Below are positions 11,067-19,656 of a stretch of 64,000 bases of DNA, one piece after another. The DNA is from WHSW01 sp963740055. Its GTDB lineage: Bacteria > Actinomycetota > Thermoleophilia > Solirubrobacterales > 70-9. Within the stretch, counting starts at the first letter, position 1. Each line of letters starts with the position of its first letter. Position numbers and translations under genes: made by a program. Location: contig CAVUCL010000004.1 of NCBI GenBank assembly GCA_963740055.1, forward strand, positions 1-64,000. The letters are read 5' to 3'. The notes under the pieces were generated by a model, which saw nothing but the letters and a program-made list of their open reading frames with translations, did no database searches and had not been told where the DNA came from.

Positions 11067-12287
11067 TCAGCCCTCCCGGAGCGCTGGTTGGGCCGTAGCC
11101 ATGGGCAAGATGAACTGCTGGGCGCCCTGGCGGGGGACGCCAACGCTCAGCGGCAGGCTGTACTGGGATGCCGCCGCCGGGGCGCTGCCCACCGCCCCCG
11201 CCGCGCCGCCCATGGCCCGACCGCCGCCGAGTGCCCCCGCCGCCAGCCGACTGGCGCCGCTGCCCACGATCGCGCCGGGCGGTCCCCACGAGGCTGCCGA
11301 CCAGCGTGCCGCCGCCCCCGCCGCCGCGCATGAGCCCGGGGATCTTGAGGGCCACCGCCAGCACGCCGATACCCAGCAGCGGCTGGATCAGCCCCGCCGC
11401 CGTGCCGTCCGGGATGCCGGTGGCCAGGTTGAGCTGAGCCGCAGCGCCAGGACCTGAACCGCCTGCGCGAAGACGGTGCCAACAAACAGCGTCCCCGACA
11501 GCCGCCCCCAGCCATGGGTCTGCGGCAGGATCCAGCACACCGCCGCCAGCGGCCCCAGGATCAGCAGCACGTCCACGAGCGCCAGACGCATCAACTGCTG
11601 CAGGACCAGCAGCAGGCCCATGACCACGTAGATCAAGCCGATCAGCAGCTCGGTCGGCACCATCGACCGCCCGAGCATGTCGGCGAAGGTCGGAGGGGGG
11701 CCCGCGCCGAAGACGGCGCACAGCGCATTGTTCACGTCGATGGCCAGCTTGGCCCACCAGTGGGCGGTGTTCACCAGCACCGCCCCTAGCAGCAGGCGTG
11801 GCAGCAGCTCGATGGCGCTGGCATAGCTGGAGCCGAGGTATGGACGGAACATAACGTTGAAGCCGCCAACCGTCGTGACAACGGCCAGCAGGGCATTGGC
11901 CAGGGCGCGACTGGCGCCGACGAACTGCTGGACGAGGTCGTTGCCGTAGGTGAGCGCCTCCGTGAACGGAGCACGAAGTCGACATCGTTCCGGCCCGCTG
12001 ATCGCGCCATCGATGCCGCGAATCAGCCCGCCCAGGAAGCCGGCCACAATCTCGCCGACCTGGTTCTGGTACCAGCCGGCGGCATCGCAGATCCCGAGCG
12101 GGCAACCGATGCTGAACCCGCCACCGTCCTGCGGTGCGGGCTGCTCGGACGTCGGCGCACCCTCCTCCGGAGCGGGCTGCGCGAACGCGGGCACAACCGT
12201 GACCAGGACGGCGAGAAGCGCGATCAGCACGCACGTGGCGATTGCGGACCAACGCGGCAGCAAGTGGAGTGGGGCGGGACTCGTCAT
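11067..12287 (-). CDS. TrbL/VirB6-like conjugal transfer membrane protein, frameshifted
   Basis: ATG at 12287, 4 bases after the stop of the upstream PEGA-type gene. A signal-like segment (LIALLAVLVTVVPAFAQPAP) precedes an extracellular region with paired Cys (IGCPLGICDAAGWY). At least five hydrophobic helices follow, including VVMGLLLVLQQLMRLALVDV and ILGPLAAVCWILP. The topology and the AxxxRxxxxD-type helix are typical of TrbL/VirB6 proteins that form the inner-membrane channel of type IV secretion and conjugation systems. Frame changes near 11,435 and 11,280 are needed to reach the Gly/Ala-rich tail ending at 11067. No VirB4 or VirD4 ATPase is visible in the window, so the system is incomplete here. 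Confidence 0.65.
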
Positions 12288-12291
12288 GGCG

Positions 12292-14019
12292 TCACCTGTA
12301 CGGAAGCGGCAGAACGACACCAGCCAGGCCTGGACCGGGGGTCGCCGCGCTCGTCCCCGTACCGCTGGTCGCCGTGTAGGTGAGGAGCAGCACGCGGCCA
12401 TGCGCGGGGTCCCAGTGGGCGGCCAGCCCGCTGCCCTGGCCCGGCTAGCGGGCAGCCGTGCACCCATGTCGCGCACAACACCCGTGGCCGCGTCGACCGC
12501 GCGGAGAGCCAGCCCGCCGCCTTCCTCGGGCGCCAATCCCAGCAGGGTGCTGCCGTCGCGCCAGACCGTGAGGATTACCGGGTCGCGGTGCCCAGGCGAC
12601 GAGCCTGGCTGACGGAAGGATCTGGCACCTCGAGTTCGGCGACGACGACCGCTGGCGGGCGACGACGGTCGCAGCGCGCCGAACGTGTCGAACAGCCCGC
12701 CGCCGCTGGAGGTGCCGCCGGGCAGCGGCGCCACGAAAGCCAGCCGCGGCGGTGCCCCCTCGTGCCTGGCGGGTGCCCAGGCCACCGGGGCAGCGGCGCG
12801 GAGCTGCCGGAAGGAGCCGAGATCGATGAGGTCGCGGAACCCCCCGTTGGCGCGCAGTTCGACAACACACAGCGTCAGCCGCTCGCGCGTGCTGGACCCG
12901 GCGGTGGTTGCATGGGCAACGAACGCCAGCCAGCGGCCCGTCGGGTCGGCGCTGCCCGACGAAAGGACGACGGCGGCGGGCAGGAGCACAAGTTCGGCTG
13001 CCGCGGCAGAAGAGTCGGCCACCCCCGGGGCTGCCAGGTCGATCAGGAAGAGCCGGCTCCGCGTCGGGCTGCCCTCCAGTCGCGTGACGGCCACCAGGCG
13101 TTCGCCGTCGGGTCCAGATGAGGTCGATCAGGCGCTCGCCGCTGGTGCCGGCAGGATGCGCGGCCTGGGGAACTTCGAAGATTCTCCGCGGCGCCGAGCT
13201 GCCGTCCACGGGAGCCACGAATACGCTCGAGGAACCATTCACCCTTCGGCGACCAGGCGTGGCCGCGCTGGTTGCCCACAGACTGGTCGACGTCGCGGCG
13301 GAGCTCGGACGCCAGTATGCGACGGCCTTGCCGTCGGGAGCAGGACCCACCACGGCGGCCGGCTGGTCGGTCGAGCCGTGGGTGAGCCGGGCCGTGCCGC
13401 CGCTGGCGGGTCGAGTTGCCACAGCTCGCGCCCGGTAGACGGCTGGCTCGGACCAGTTCGACCCGGGAGGCCGAGGGCCAGAGCGACCTGCCCGTCGGCC
13501 AAGAAGCGCGCGTCGACGAGCTCGGCGCCGGGTAGAGATCCGGCCGAAGGGGCACGATTCGGGGCGACGCCGCCACAGGGGGACCGCGACGTGTGCGCCC
13601 CCCTCGGCTACCTCCAAGGGCTGCAGCGTGTCGAGTGCGTCCGGGTGCCGCAGCGCCAGGGCATGCGCACCAACAGGGACGGAACAACCAGCGGCGTCCG
13701 GCCGCGGCGGATGCCGTCGACCTGGACTTCCGCGCCGAGGGCGGCTCCCTCGATGCGGACCAGCGGGCTGCCTGGCGCGGAGTCCGCATTGCTCTGCATG
13801 GTCGGCTGCCAGTCCTGGAGCGCATTCCAGAGCGTCGACGCCTCGCCGTCGATCAGGAGCCAGGCGCTGCCGACGGCGAGGCTGGTGCCGACGACTCCAC
13901 CGGCAAGATGAGGAGCCGCGGAGTCGCGCGGGGCGGCGCCGCCGGCGTGGTGCTCCCCAGCGGGTGCCGCGGCGGCGTGACGGGAAGGGGTGGCGGAGCA
14001 AGGACACGAGGACCGACAC
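12292..14019 (-). CDS. PEGA-domain/beta-propeller membrane protein, multiply frameshifted
   Basis: The likely start is a GTG at 14019, since MSVLVSLLRHPFP leads into a basic region. After a frame change the single anchor GGVVGTSLAVGSAWLLIDG is seen. A PEGA-like segment follows (AALGAEVQVDGIRRGRTPLV), then repeats reminiscent of TolB/WD40 blades (SADPTGRWLAFVAHATT, RLAFVAPLPGG, VILTVWRDGSTLLGLAPEEG). The last bases read GLAGVVLPLPYR and stop at 12292-12294, 4 bases before the TrbL-like start, so the two genes are probably co-translated. At least four frame changes are needed. Such proteins are probably extracytoplasmic scaffolds. The exact role is unknown. Confidence 0.55.
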
Positions 14020-14334
14020 AGCAACGAAGACCTCTCGGACGGGATGCCTCCAGCCTGAGGGGCGGGGCGTGTCGAACGCGTGTCCAGAGCGTGTCCGCGG
14101 CGCGTCCGCAACGTGACGGAGGTCGTGACGACGACGTTTTCAGCCTGTCACGTCGGTCGCAGGAGGCTGGTGCAAGGCGTGACCGGGGCCATTCCGATCC
14201 AAGTACGTGATCGGCTCGCTGGTTTACGACCGGGACCTCGACTTAGAGCTCGTTGGCAGCCTGTACGATGAGTTCGGGATCACGCTCAGCAGCCAAGGCA
14301 GTGCCTGCGCCCGGCAGACCCCACCTTGCTCTAA
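14020..14334. other. divergent intergenic region before the SOS operon
   Basis: This separates the minus-strand PEGA gene from the plus-strand SOS-type genes. Short direct repeats (GCGTGTCC near 14,070 and 14,090) are present. A short frame from 14207 (GSLVYDRDLDLELVGSLYDE) looks somewhat protein-like but has no recognisable family and runs through the SOS box, so I do not call it. Confidence 0.4.
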
Positions 14335-14336
14335 TA

Positions 14337-14348
14337 GAACACTTGTTC
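14337..14348 (+). promoter_or_regulatory. SOS box (LexA site), GAAC-N4-GTTC
   Basis: GAACACTTGTTC fits the Gram-positive LexA consensus GAAC-N4-GTTC exactly, and the arms extend to TAGAAC/GTTCTA (14335-14350). It lies 27 bases upstream of an ATG with a GGAGGAG ribosome site, in front of a gene pair that includes a polymerase III alpha-like protein. That is the expected setting for a damage-induced mutagenesis operon. Confidence 0.65.
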
Positions 14349-14374
14349 TAGAATGGCGGGGCTCGGAGGAGATC

Positions 14375-14746
14375 ATGCGAGACCAAGTTGATCCAGCGCT
14401 CGTCCGGCGTGCTGCCGGCCGAATCTGGGCTGAGCGTGTCAACCCGATCTACTGGGAAGTCATACGCCGCTCGGCTCGTTCAGGACGAGCGATCGAGCCA
14501 CCTGGCGAACCGCCACAAGCGACTGGACGGCGGAGCTCCGGAGATCACGCCACGGACGTCACACGTACATGGCGCTGTTCGAGGGAGGTGTCTACCGCGG
14601 CCGCTATGACGACGCAGGCTGGCACGACGCCAGCAATCGCAGCCGAGTTCGCCAGCTTCGTTCCTATCAGTTGCCACTGGCCGCCTGACGTGCGGCACAT
14701 CCGGACGGCTCGTACGGGCGACGAGCCACTCGAGGCTGAGTCGTGA
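14375..14746 (+). CDS. small protein in SOS-type operon, frameshifted, family unknown
   Basis: ATG at 14375, with GGAGGAG 4-10 bases upstream. It begins MRDQVDPALVRRAAGRIWAE. Further on, the most protein-like reading is in another frame (FEGGVYRGRYDDAGWHDAS, then RQLRSYQLPL), so at least two frame changes are likely. The original frame ends with TGA at 14744-14746, overlapping the GTG of the next gene as GTGA, which supports translational coupling. By position this could be the accessory partner of the polymerase, where ImuA or YolD-type proteins sit in other SOS cassettes, but I see no match to those families. Confidence 0.35.
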   Translation: MRDQVDPALVRRAAGRIWAERVNPIYWEVIRRSARSGRAIEPPGEPPQATGRRSSGDHATDVTRTWRCSREVSTAAAMTTQAGTTPAIAAEFASFVPISCHWPPDVRHIRTARTGDEPLEAES

Positions 14747-15042
14747 CGACTCGGGCGCCGCGCGGGGACGACAACGCCAAAGAGCGCCCGGCGCGTCGGT
14801 TCGTGCACACGGATGTCACAACCGCGTACTCGGCGTGGTGTAGCCCCAGCACGCCCGAGGCCTACGTTCGGGCGCTTGCGAGCCAGTACCCCATCGGTCC
14901 GCAGACTGAGGAAAGGCCGCGACCGGCGCTGGCCATCGCCGATTACGGGCTGCACTCGGCCGTCAGGACCGCCGTCGCCTGCGACCGTGCCGGCGTCGAC
15001 CACATCGTTGGGCTCCGCCTGCGCGTGGTGCCCGAGCGCGCG
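14743..15042 (+). CDS. DNA polymerase III alpha (DnaE)-like protein, PHP domain only, cut at the junction
   Basis: A GTG start overlaps the upstream stop by 4 bases. The first 100 residues align with the N-terminal PHP domain of DnaE-type polymerases: FVHTDVTTAYS for the usual FVHLHxHTEYS, PALAIADYGLHSAV for LAITDHGNLYGAV, and AGVDHIVGLRLRVVP for AGIKPIIGCEVYV. The metal-binding residues are changed (HxD and T for HxH and H; DY for DH), so the PHP active site is probably dead. That would fit an error-prone DnaE2/ImuC-like or otherwise non-proofreading enzyme. The similarity stops at about 15042 and the sequence then becomes antisense ccmF, so over 900 residues are missing. Confidence 0.6.
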
Positions 15043-15090
15043 AGCGCACCTGGGGAGAACACACCCAGCCATCCGTGCCGACCGCCGCGA
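15043..15090. other. junction between two unrelated DNA pieces
   Basis: To the left, the plus-strand DnaE-like frame is cut after its first 100 residues. To the right, the minus-strand ccmF loses its C-terminal third. Neither gene continues through these bases. Both interrupted genes and the change in base composition point to an assembly chimera or a rearrangement breakpoint. Confidence 0.7.
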
Positions 15091-16385
15091 CAACGAGCGG
15101 CCAGCGCACCAGCCGCCACAGCGCCCCGGCGCTGACCTTGCGCCAGGCGAGCAGCGGGCCGATCCCGGTGAACAGCACCAGGACGATCGCGAGCGGCGCC
15201 GTGTAGCGGTCGAACCACGGCGAGCCCAGCGACGAGCGCTCGCCGGTCAGCGCCTCCGAGATCAGCGGGAAGAAGGTGCCCCAGAAGATGACCACGCAGA
15301 GGCCGACCAGGAGCAGGTTGTTGACGAGGAAGATCGCCTCGCGCGAGGCGAGCGACTCGAGCCGCCGCTCCGAGCGCAGGTCGCCGAGCCGGCGAGACGA
15401 TCAGCGCCGCGGAGCCGACGATCACGACCGCGATCAGTGCCAGCAGCGGGCCGCCGACGGTCGAGGCGCCGAAGGCGTGGATCGACTCGAGGATCCCGGA
15501 GCGGACGAGGAATGTGCCGAGCAGCGCGAGCGTGAACGTCGCCACGACCAGCGACACGTTCCAGACCTTGAGCATGCCGCGCTTCTCCTGCACCATCACC
15601 GAGTGCAGGAAGGCGGTCCCGGTCAGCCACGGCATCAGCGACGCGTTCTCGACCGCGTCCCAGCCCCAGTAGCCGCCCCAGCCGAGCTCCGAGTAGGACC
15701 AGCGGGCCCCGAGCAGGACCCCGATCGTGAGAAAGAGCCAGGCGACGAGCCCGAAGCGCCGGGTCGAGCGGATCCAGCTCGCGTCGAGGCGGCGGGCGAT
15801 CAGCGCCCCGATCGCGAACGCGAACGGGATCGCGAAGAAGACGTAGCCGGAATAGAGCATCGGCGGGTGCACGGCCATCGCCGGATGGCGCAACAGCGGG
15901 TTCAGGCCGGCGCCCTCGGCGGGGGCGGGGTCGAGGCGCGCGAACGGGTTCGCGCCGTCGGCGAACAGCATCAGGCAGGCGAAGAAGAGCCCGAGCCCGG
16001 CGAGCACCGCGGTCGCGTAGGGGACGACCTCGCGGTGGCGGTTGCGGGTCAGGTAGAGGACCGCGCTCGAGGCGATCGAGAGCACCCAGGCCCAGAGCAG
16101 CAGCGAGCCGCCCTGGCTCGACCACATCGCGGTCAGCTTGTAGAACGCCGGCGTGGTGGTCGAGGAGTGATCGGCGACCAGCGCGACCGAGAAGTCCGAG
16201 CGCACGAACGCCGCCTCGAGCACGACCACGCAAACCGTGAGCAGGGCGCAGAGCCCGTACACGGCCCGCCGCGAGGAGTCGACCAGGCGCCGATCGCCGC
16301 GGCGGGCGCCGAGCAGCGCCGCGCCGCCCGCGTAGACGCAGGCGAACGGGGCGGCGATCAGGCAGGCGGCGCCAAGTTCGACCAT
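15091..16385 (-). CDS. ccmF: cytochrome c-type biogenesis protein CcmF, truncated and frameshifted
   Basis: CcmF is the membrane heme lyase subunit of system I cytochrome c maturation. ATG at 16385. It has many membrane segments and the family landmarks: MWSSQGGSLLLWAWVLS, RHPAMAVHPPMLYSGYVFF, the WWD heme-handling block WGGYWGWDAVENASLMPWL, then TFTLALLGTFLVRSGILES and SIHAFGAS. Near 15,390 the frame shifts by one base after ALIVS and continues as LGDLRSERRLESLASREAI and VIFWGTFFPLISEALTGE, to the junction near 15,090. About 430 of the usual 600-650 residues remain. ccmE lies 0.5 kb upstream; ccmG and ccmH are 14 kb away in the same piece. Confidence 0.9.
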
Positions 16386-16477
16386 CGAGCGAGCGATTAT
16401 CGCAACGCCGCGACGGCGGCTAGGCTCGCCTCGCCATCGACCGCCGTCCGACGAGCAAGCGCAGGCATCGTGCGAGC

Positions 16478-16924
16478 GTGGGCGCGCTCGTCGCCGCCGC
16501 CGCGCTCGCGGCGGGATGCGGCAGCGACGAGGAGGCGAACTCCTACGTCGACGAGGTGAACGCGATCCAGACCGCGCTCGTCGCCGACGTGAACGAGGTC
16601 GCCGCCGAGGCCCCGCCGGCGAACGCGAAGGCGGTCGCCGCGGTCGCCGCCGACCTGCGCGCGGTGTTCGAACGGAACGCCGCCGAGCTCGAGCGGATCG
16701 AGCCACCCGAGGAGGTCGCCGACCTGCACGCCCAGCTCGCGACCGCGGTCGGTGATGTCGCCGAGCGGATCGGCGAGGCCGAGCGCACGTTCGAGCGCGG
16801 CGACCCGCAGCAGGCGGCGAAGGCGGCGCTCGAGCTGCAGACCGCGACCACGGAGCTTCAGGGCGAGCTCAGCGGCCTGATCGACCAAATCAACGCTCGA
16901 GCTCTCGGGTTAGCTACTCGATGA
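16478..16924 (+). CDS. putative lipoprotein, helical
   Basis: A 148-residue product from the GTG at 16478. The N-terminus is hydrophobic and ends in a lipobox-like LAAGC, so the protein is probably lipid-anchored outside the membrane. The basic run just upstream is in frame and could extend the signal peptide, but has no good start codon. The mature part is Ala/Glu-rich and strongly helical (VDEVNAIQTALVADVNEV, LHAQLATAVGDVAERIGEA), suggesting a coiled coil. It lies divergently from ccmF, and its end overlaps that of ccmE by 11 bases. No family recognised; a role linked to cytochrome maturation rests on position only. Confidence 0.75.
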   Translation: MGALVAAAALAAGCGSDEEANSYVDEVNAIQTALVADVNEVAAEAPPANAKAVAAVAADLRAVFERNAAELERIEPPEEVADLHAQLATAVGDVAERIGEAERTFERGDPQQAAKAALELQTATTELQGELSGLIDQINARALGLATR

Positions 16925-17336
16925 TCACCTGGTCGGGGTTCTCGGCCGCCTCGTCGGCGAACTTCGACGGGCACTTGGTGATCAGGCTGTCCTTCTCGGC
17001 GACGAAGGTGCCGTCGGTGACGGTGCCGGAGACGATCACCTCGCGGCCCTCGCGAAACGGGTCCGGGATGGTGCCGCTGTAGGCGACCGGGATCGTCTCG
17101 GACGGGTCGTCGCGGTCGGCGACCTCGAAGCGCAGGTCCGGCCCGCGGTGCTCGACCGTGCCCTCGGCGACCTTGCCGGTGAGGTCGTAGCTGCCGCCGC
17201 TGACGCCGGCGAGCTCCGAGGGCTCCTTCGCCTCGCTCGAGGCGCTGAACGAGGTGTAGACGAGGCCGGCGGCGAGCAGCACGGCGACCCCGAGCGCGAT
17301 GCCGAGCCGGATCTTGCGCTTGCGGTCCGGATCCAT
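16914..17336 (-). CDS. ccmE: cytochrome c maturation heme chaperone CcmE, CxxxF variant
   Basis: CcmE carries heme from the CcmABCD complex to CcmF/H. This 140-residue protein has the usual plan: a basic N-terminus (MDPDRKRKIRLGIALGV) with one membrane anchor, then the OB-fold with VAYSGTIPDPFREGREVIVSG, the typical Y-G-xxPDLFxEGxxVVxxG block. At the heme-binding position, where classic proteins have HxxxY, this one has KCPSKF. Cys replaces the heme-binding His, as in the known CxxxY subgroup of archaea and some bacteria, and Phe replaces the Tyr. It sits upstream of ccmF on the same strand with a divergent lipoprotein gene between. Confidence 0.88.
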   Translation of the reverse strand: MDPDRKRKIRLGIALGVAVLLAAGLVYTSFSASSEAKEPSELAGVSGGSYDLTGKVAEGTVEHRGPDLRFEVADRDDPSETIPVAYSGTIPDPFREGREVIVSGTVTDGTFVAEKDSLITKCPSKFADEAAENPDQVIIE

Positions 17337-17382
17337 CTCTGCCCCTGATTATGGCGATCGGGTTCGGGTAGCTTCAGGTGCC

Positions 17383-18093
17383 GTGAGCGACTCCCCCGTG
17401 CTCCTGATCACCGGCGCCTCGAGCGGCATCGGCGCCGCCAGCGCCCGCGCCGCCGCCGAGGCCGGCTACCGGCTCGCGCTCGCCGCCCGCTCGGAGGACA
17501 AGCTGCGCGAGCTCGCCACCGAGCTCGGCGGCGAGGAGCGCGCGATCGCGGTTCCGTGCGACGTGACCGAGTTCGCCGACAACGAGCGACTCGCGGCGAC
17601 CGCGATCGACGCCTTCGGGCGCATCGACGCCGTCTTCGCCAACGCCGGCTTCGGCGCCCCGCGCGGCTTCCTCGAGAGCGATCCCGACCACTGGCGCTCG
17701 ATGGTGCTCACCAACGTGCTCGGCGTCGCCTACACCGTGCGCGCGACGCTGCCGCACCTGCTCGAGCGCGGCGACGGCCACTACCTGATCACGAGCTCGG
17801 TCGCCGGCCGCCGCGCGCTCCCCGGCTCGCTCTACTCGGCGAGCAAGTGGGCGGTGACCGCGATCGGCGAGGCGCTGCGCCAGGAGCTGCGCACGATGCA
17901 CGAGAACCAGGGCATCCGCGTCACCCTGATCGAGCCCGGGATGGTCGACACCCCGTTCTTCGACGACCGCCCGGGCCCCGACCACGCGCTTCACGACGAC
18001 GACATCGCGGCCGCGGTCATCTACGCGCTCAGCCAGCCCGACCGCGTCGACGTCAACGAGATCCTGATCCGCCCGAGCTCGCAGCCGACCTAG
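17383..18093 (+). CDS. short-chain dehydrogenase/reductase
   Basis: The GTG at 17383 gives 236 residues, the normal size for a classical SDR. The nucleotide-binding TGASSGIG motif lies near residue 9, followed by CDVTEF, NAGFG and the catalytic Ser/Tyr/Lys set (ITSSVAGR, then YSASK). The Rossmann fold and Gly motif suit NAD(P)(H). The C-terminal part (IEPGMVDTPFF) is typical of the SDR group acting on varied alcohols and ketones, so the substrate cannot be named. Its end faces the glutathione-peroxidase-like gene with 2 bases between. Confidence 0.9.
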   Translation: MSDSPVLLITGASSGIGAASARAAAEAGYRLALAARSEDKLRELATELGGEERAIAVPCDVTEFADNERLAATAIDAFGRIDAVFANAGFGAPRGFLESDPDHWRSMVLTNVLGVAYTVRATLPHLLERGDGHYLITSSVAGRRALPGSLYSASKWAVTAIGEALRQELRTMHENQGIRVTLIEPGMVDTPFFDDRPGPDHALHDDDIAAAVIYALSQPDRVDVNEILIRPSSQPT

Positions 18094-18095
18094 AG

Positions 18096-18677
18096 CTAGA
18101 GCAGCTCGTCGAGCCGGGCGACCAGCGCCGGATCGTCGGGCGCGGTGCCGGCGTCGTAGCGCTCGACCACCGTCCCGTCGCGGTCGAGCAGGTACTTGTT
18201 GAAGTTCCAGCTCGGCGGCCCGGCCGCCGCGGCGAGGCGCTCGAACACCGGGTTGACCGGCTCGTCGACGACGTTCGACTTCGCGAAGATCGGAAACGAG
18301 ACGCCGAAGTTGGCCTCGCAGAACTCGGCGATCTGCTCGTCGGAGCGCGGCTCCTGGCCGGCGACGTCGTCGGCCGGGAAGCCGAGCACCACGAGTCCGT
18401 CGCGCCGCCGCTCCTCATACAGCGCCTCGAGGCTCTCGAACTGGGGCGTGAACCCGCACTCGCTCGCGGTGTTGACGACGAGCACGACTTTGCCCCGGTA
18501 GTCGCCGAGGTCCTGATCTGAGCCGTCGAGCAGCGGCAGGCTGCCGCTGAGGACGGGTCCCGCGCCGGAGGCCCGATTCCCCTCCGGGTCCGGCGCGGGT
18601 GTCGCGTCGTCGCCACCGCACGACGCGAGTCCCGCGATCACGGCGAGCCCGGCGACGACTGCGACGGCACGACCCAT
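18096..18677 (-). CDS. glutathione-peroxidase-family thiol peroxidase, lipoprotein
   Basis: The ATG at 18677 gives 193 residues. The N-terminus has a lipobox ending GLASC, so the enzyme is probably anchored outside the membrane, unlike most bacterial homologues, which are cytosolic. Family motifs are clear: VVNTASECGFTPQFESLEAL with the peroxidatic Cys (not selenocysteine), FPADDVAGQEP for the FPxNxFxxQEP block, and WNFNKYLLDRDG with the catalytic Trp and Asn. It reduces peroxides, probably with thioredoxin-like donors. The CcmG thioredoxin-like protein of the same piece is a conceivable partner, but this is inference. Confidence 0.88.
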   Translation of the reverse strand: MGRAVAVVAGLAVIAGLASCGGDDATPAPDPEGNRASGAGPVLSGSLPLLDGSDQDLGDYRGKVVLVVNTASECGFTPQFESLEALYEERRRDGLVVLGFPADDVAGQEPRSDEQIAEFCEANFGVSFPIFAKSNVVDEPVNPVFERLAAAAGPPSWNFNKYLLDRDGTVVERYDAGTAPDDPALVARLDELL

Positions 18678-18738
18678 CCGTTTGAAGATACGCGTGAGGC
18701 GGACGAACGGTTCATGGCGACCGGCGTATCTTGGAGGT

Positions 18739-19632
18739 GTGGACACCGGATTCACGACCCAGGACGCCGAGACCGACTTCAGCCGCGCCCGCCGCCGCCA
18801 GCAGCTCGCGCGGCTCGCGGGGCGGCTGCGGCGCGAGCCCGACGACGTCGACCTGATCCTGCCGTTCGACGAGGTCGTCGAGGCGCTCGGGCGGCGCGGC
18901 GAGCGGCGCCTCGGCCTGCAGACGATCGAGCTCGACTCGATCGTCGGCACGGTCGACCGCTCGCGGCGCGAGTTCGACCGCAGCTTCCGCCCGACCTCGA
19001 GCCGGGTGCGCCGGCGCTGGCAGGGGATCGCGACCGCGATGCGCCGCGGGAACGCGATGCCGCCGATCGACGTCTACCGGCTCGGCACGATGCACTTCGT
19101 CGTCGACGGCCACCACCGGGTCTCGGTCGCGCGCCAGCTCGGGCTCGAGAAGATCGACGCGATGGTGACCGAGATCGTCACCGAGGTCGACCCGGGGGCC
19201 GGGATCTCGCCGCGCGACCTGCCGCTGAAGTCGCACGAGCGCCTGTTCTTCGAGCGCGTCCCGCTGCCGGCGTCGATGCGGTCGCGGATCCAGCTCGCCA
19301 ACGGCTTCGACTACGCCGGGCTTGCCGAGGGGGTCGAGGCGTGGGGCTTTCGCCTGATGCAGGCGCGGCGCGAGTTCATGTCCCGCGAGCAGGTCGCCGA
19401 GAGCTGGTTTCGCGAGGAGTACGAGCCGGTGACGGAGATGATGCGCGAGGCCGGCCTATGCGGGCGCGGGAGCGAGACCGAGGCCTACGCGCGGATCGTC
19501 AGCCTGCGCTACCTGCTGCTGCGCACCCACGAGTGGAACGACGAGGTGATCGAGCGCCTGCGCGAGGAGCTGCGCCGCCCCGAGGACGACGAGGACACCT
19601 TCGTCCACCGCCTGCGCCGGGACCTCGCCTAA
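18739..19632 (+). CDS. ParB/Srx-like domain protein
   Basis: The reading frame is open from a TTG at 18682, but conserved-looking sequence begins at the GTG at 18739 (DTGFTTQDAETDFSRARRR). GGAGG lies directly before it, unusually close. About 297 residues. The core VYRLGTMHFVVDGHHRVSVAR, here given only as the motif DGHHRVSVAR, is the ParB/Srx nucleotide-binding signature. The rest is rich in charged helices (RREFMSREQVAESWFREEY). No helix-turn-helix of chromosomal ParB is evident, so a partition role is unlikely. Standalone ParB-like proteins of this kind occur in actinobacteria with unknown function. Confidence 0.7.
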   Translation: MDTGFTTQDAETDFSRARRRQQLARLAGRLRREPDDVDLILPFDEVVEALGRRGERRLGLQTIELDSIVGTVDRSRREFDRSFRPTSSRVRRRWQGIATAMRRGNAMPPIDVYRLGTMHFVVDGHHRVSVARQLGLEKIDAMVTEIVTEVDPGAGISPRDLPLKSHERLFFERVPLPASMRSRIQLANGFDYAGLAEGVEAWGFRLMQARREFMSREQVAESWFREEYEPVTEMMREAGLCGRGSETEAYARIVSLRYLLLRTHEWNDEVIERLREELRRPEDDEDTFVHRLRRDLA

Positions 19633-19656
19633 CCGCCCAGCCACCGAAACGAGCAA

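Noticed and set aside
14943..16706. 587-codon minus-strand frame taken as one protein
   Set aside because: Only the part from 16385 to about 15390 is CcmF. The Arg/Pro-rich ends are a high-GC artefact upstream and a shifted frame downstream.
18739..19632. Chromosome partition gene parB
   Set aside because: Only the ParB/Srx nucleotide domain is visible; no helix-turn-helix, ParA neighbour or parS site.
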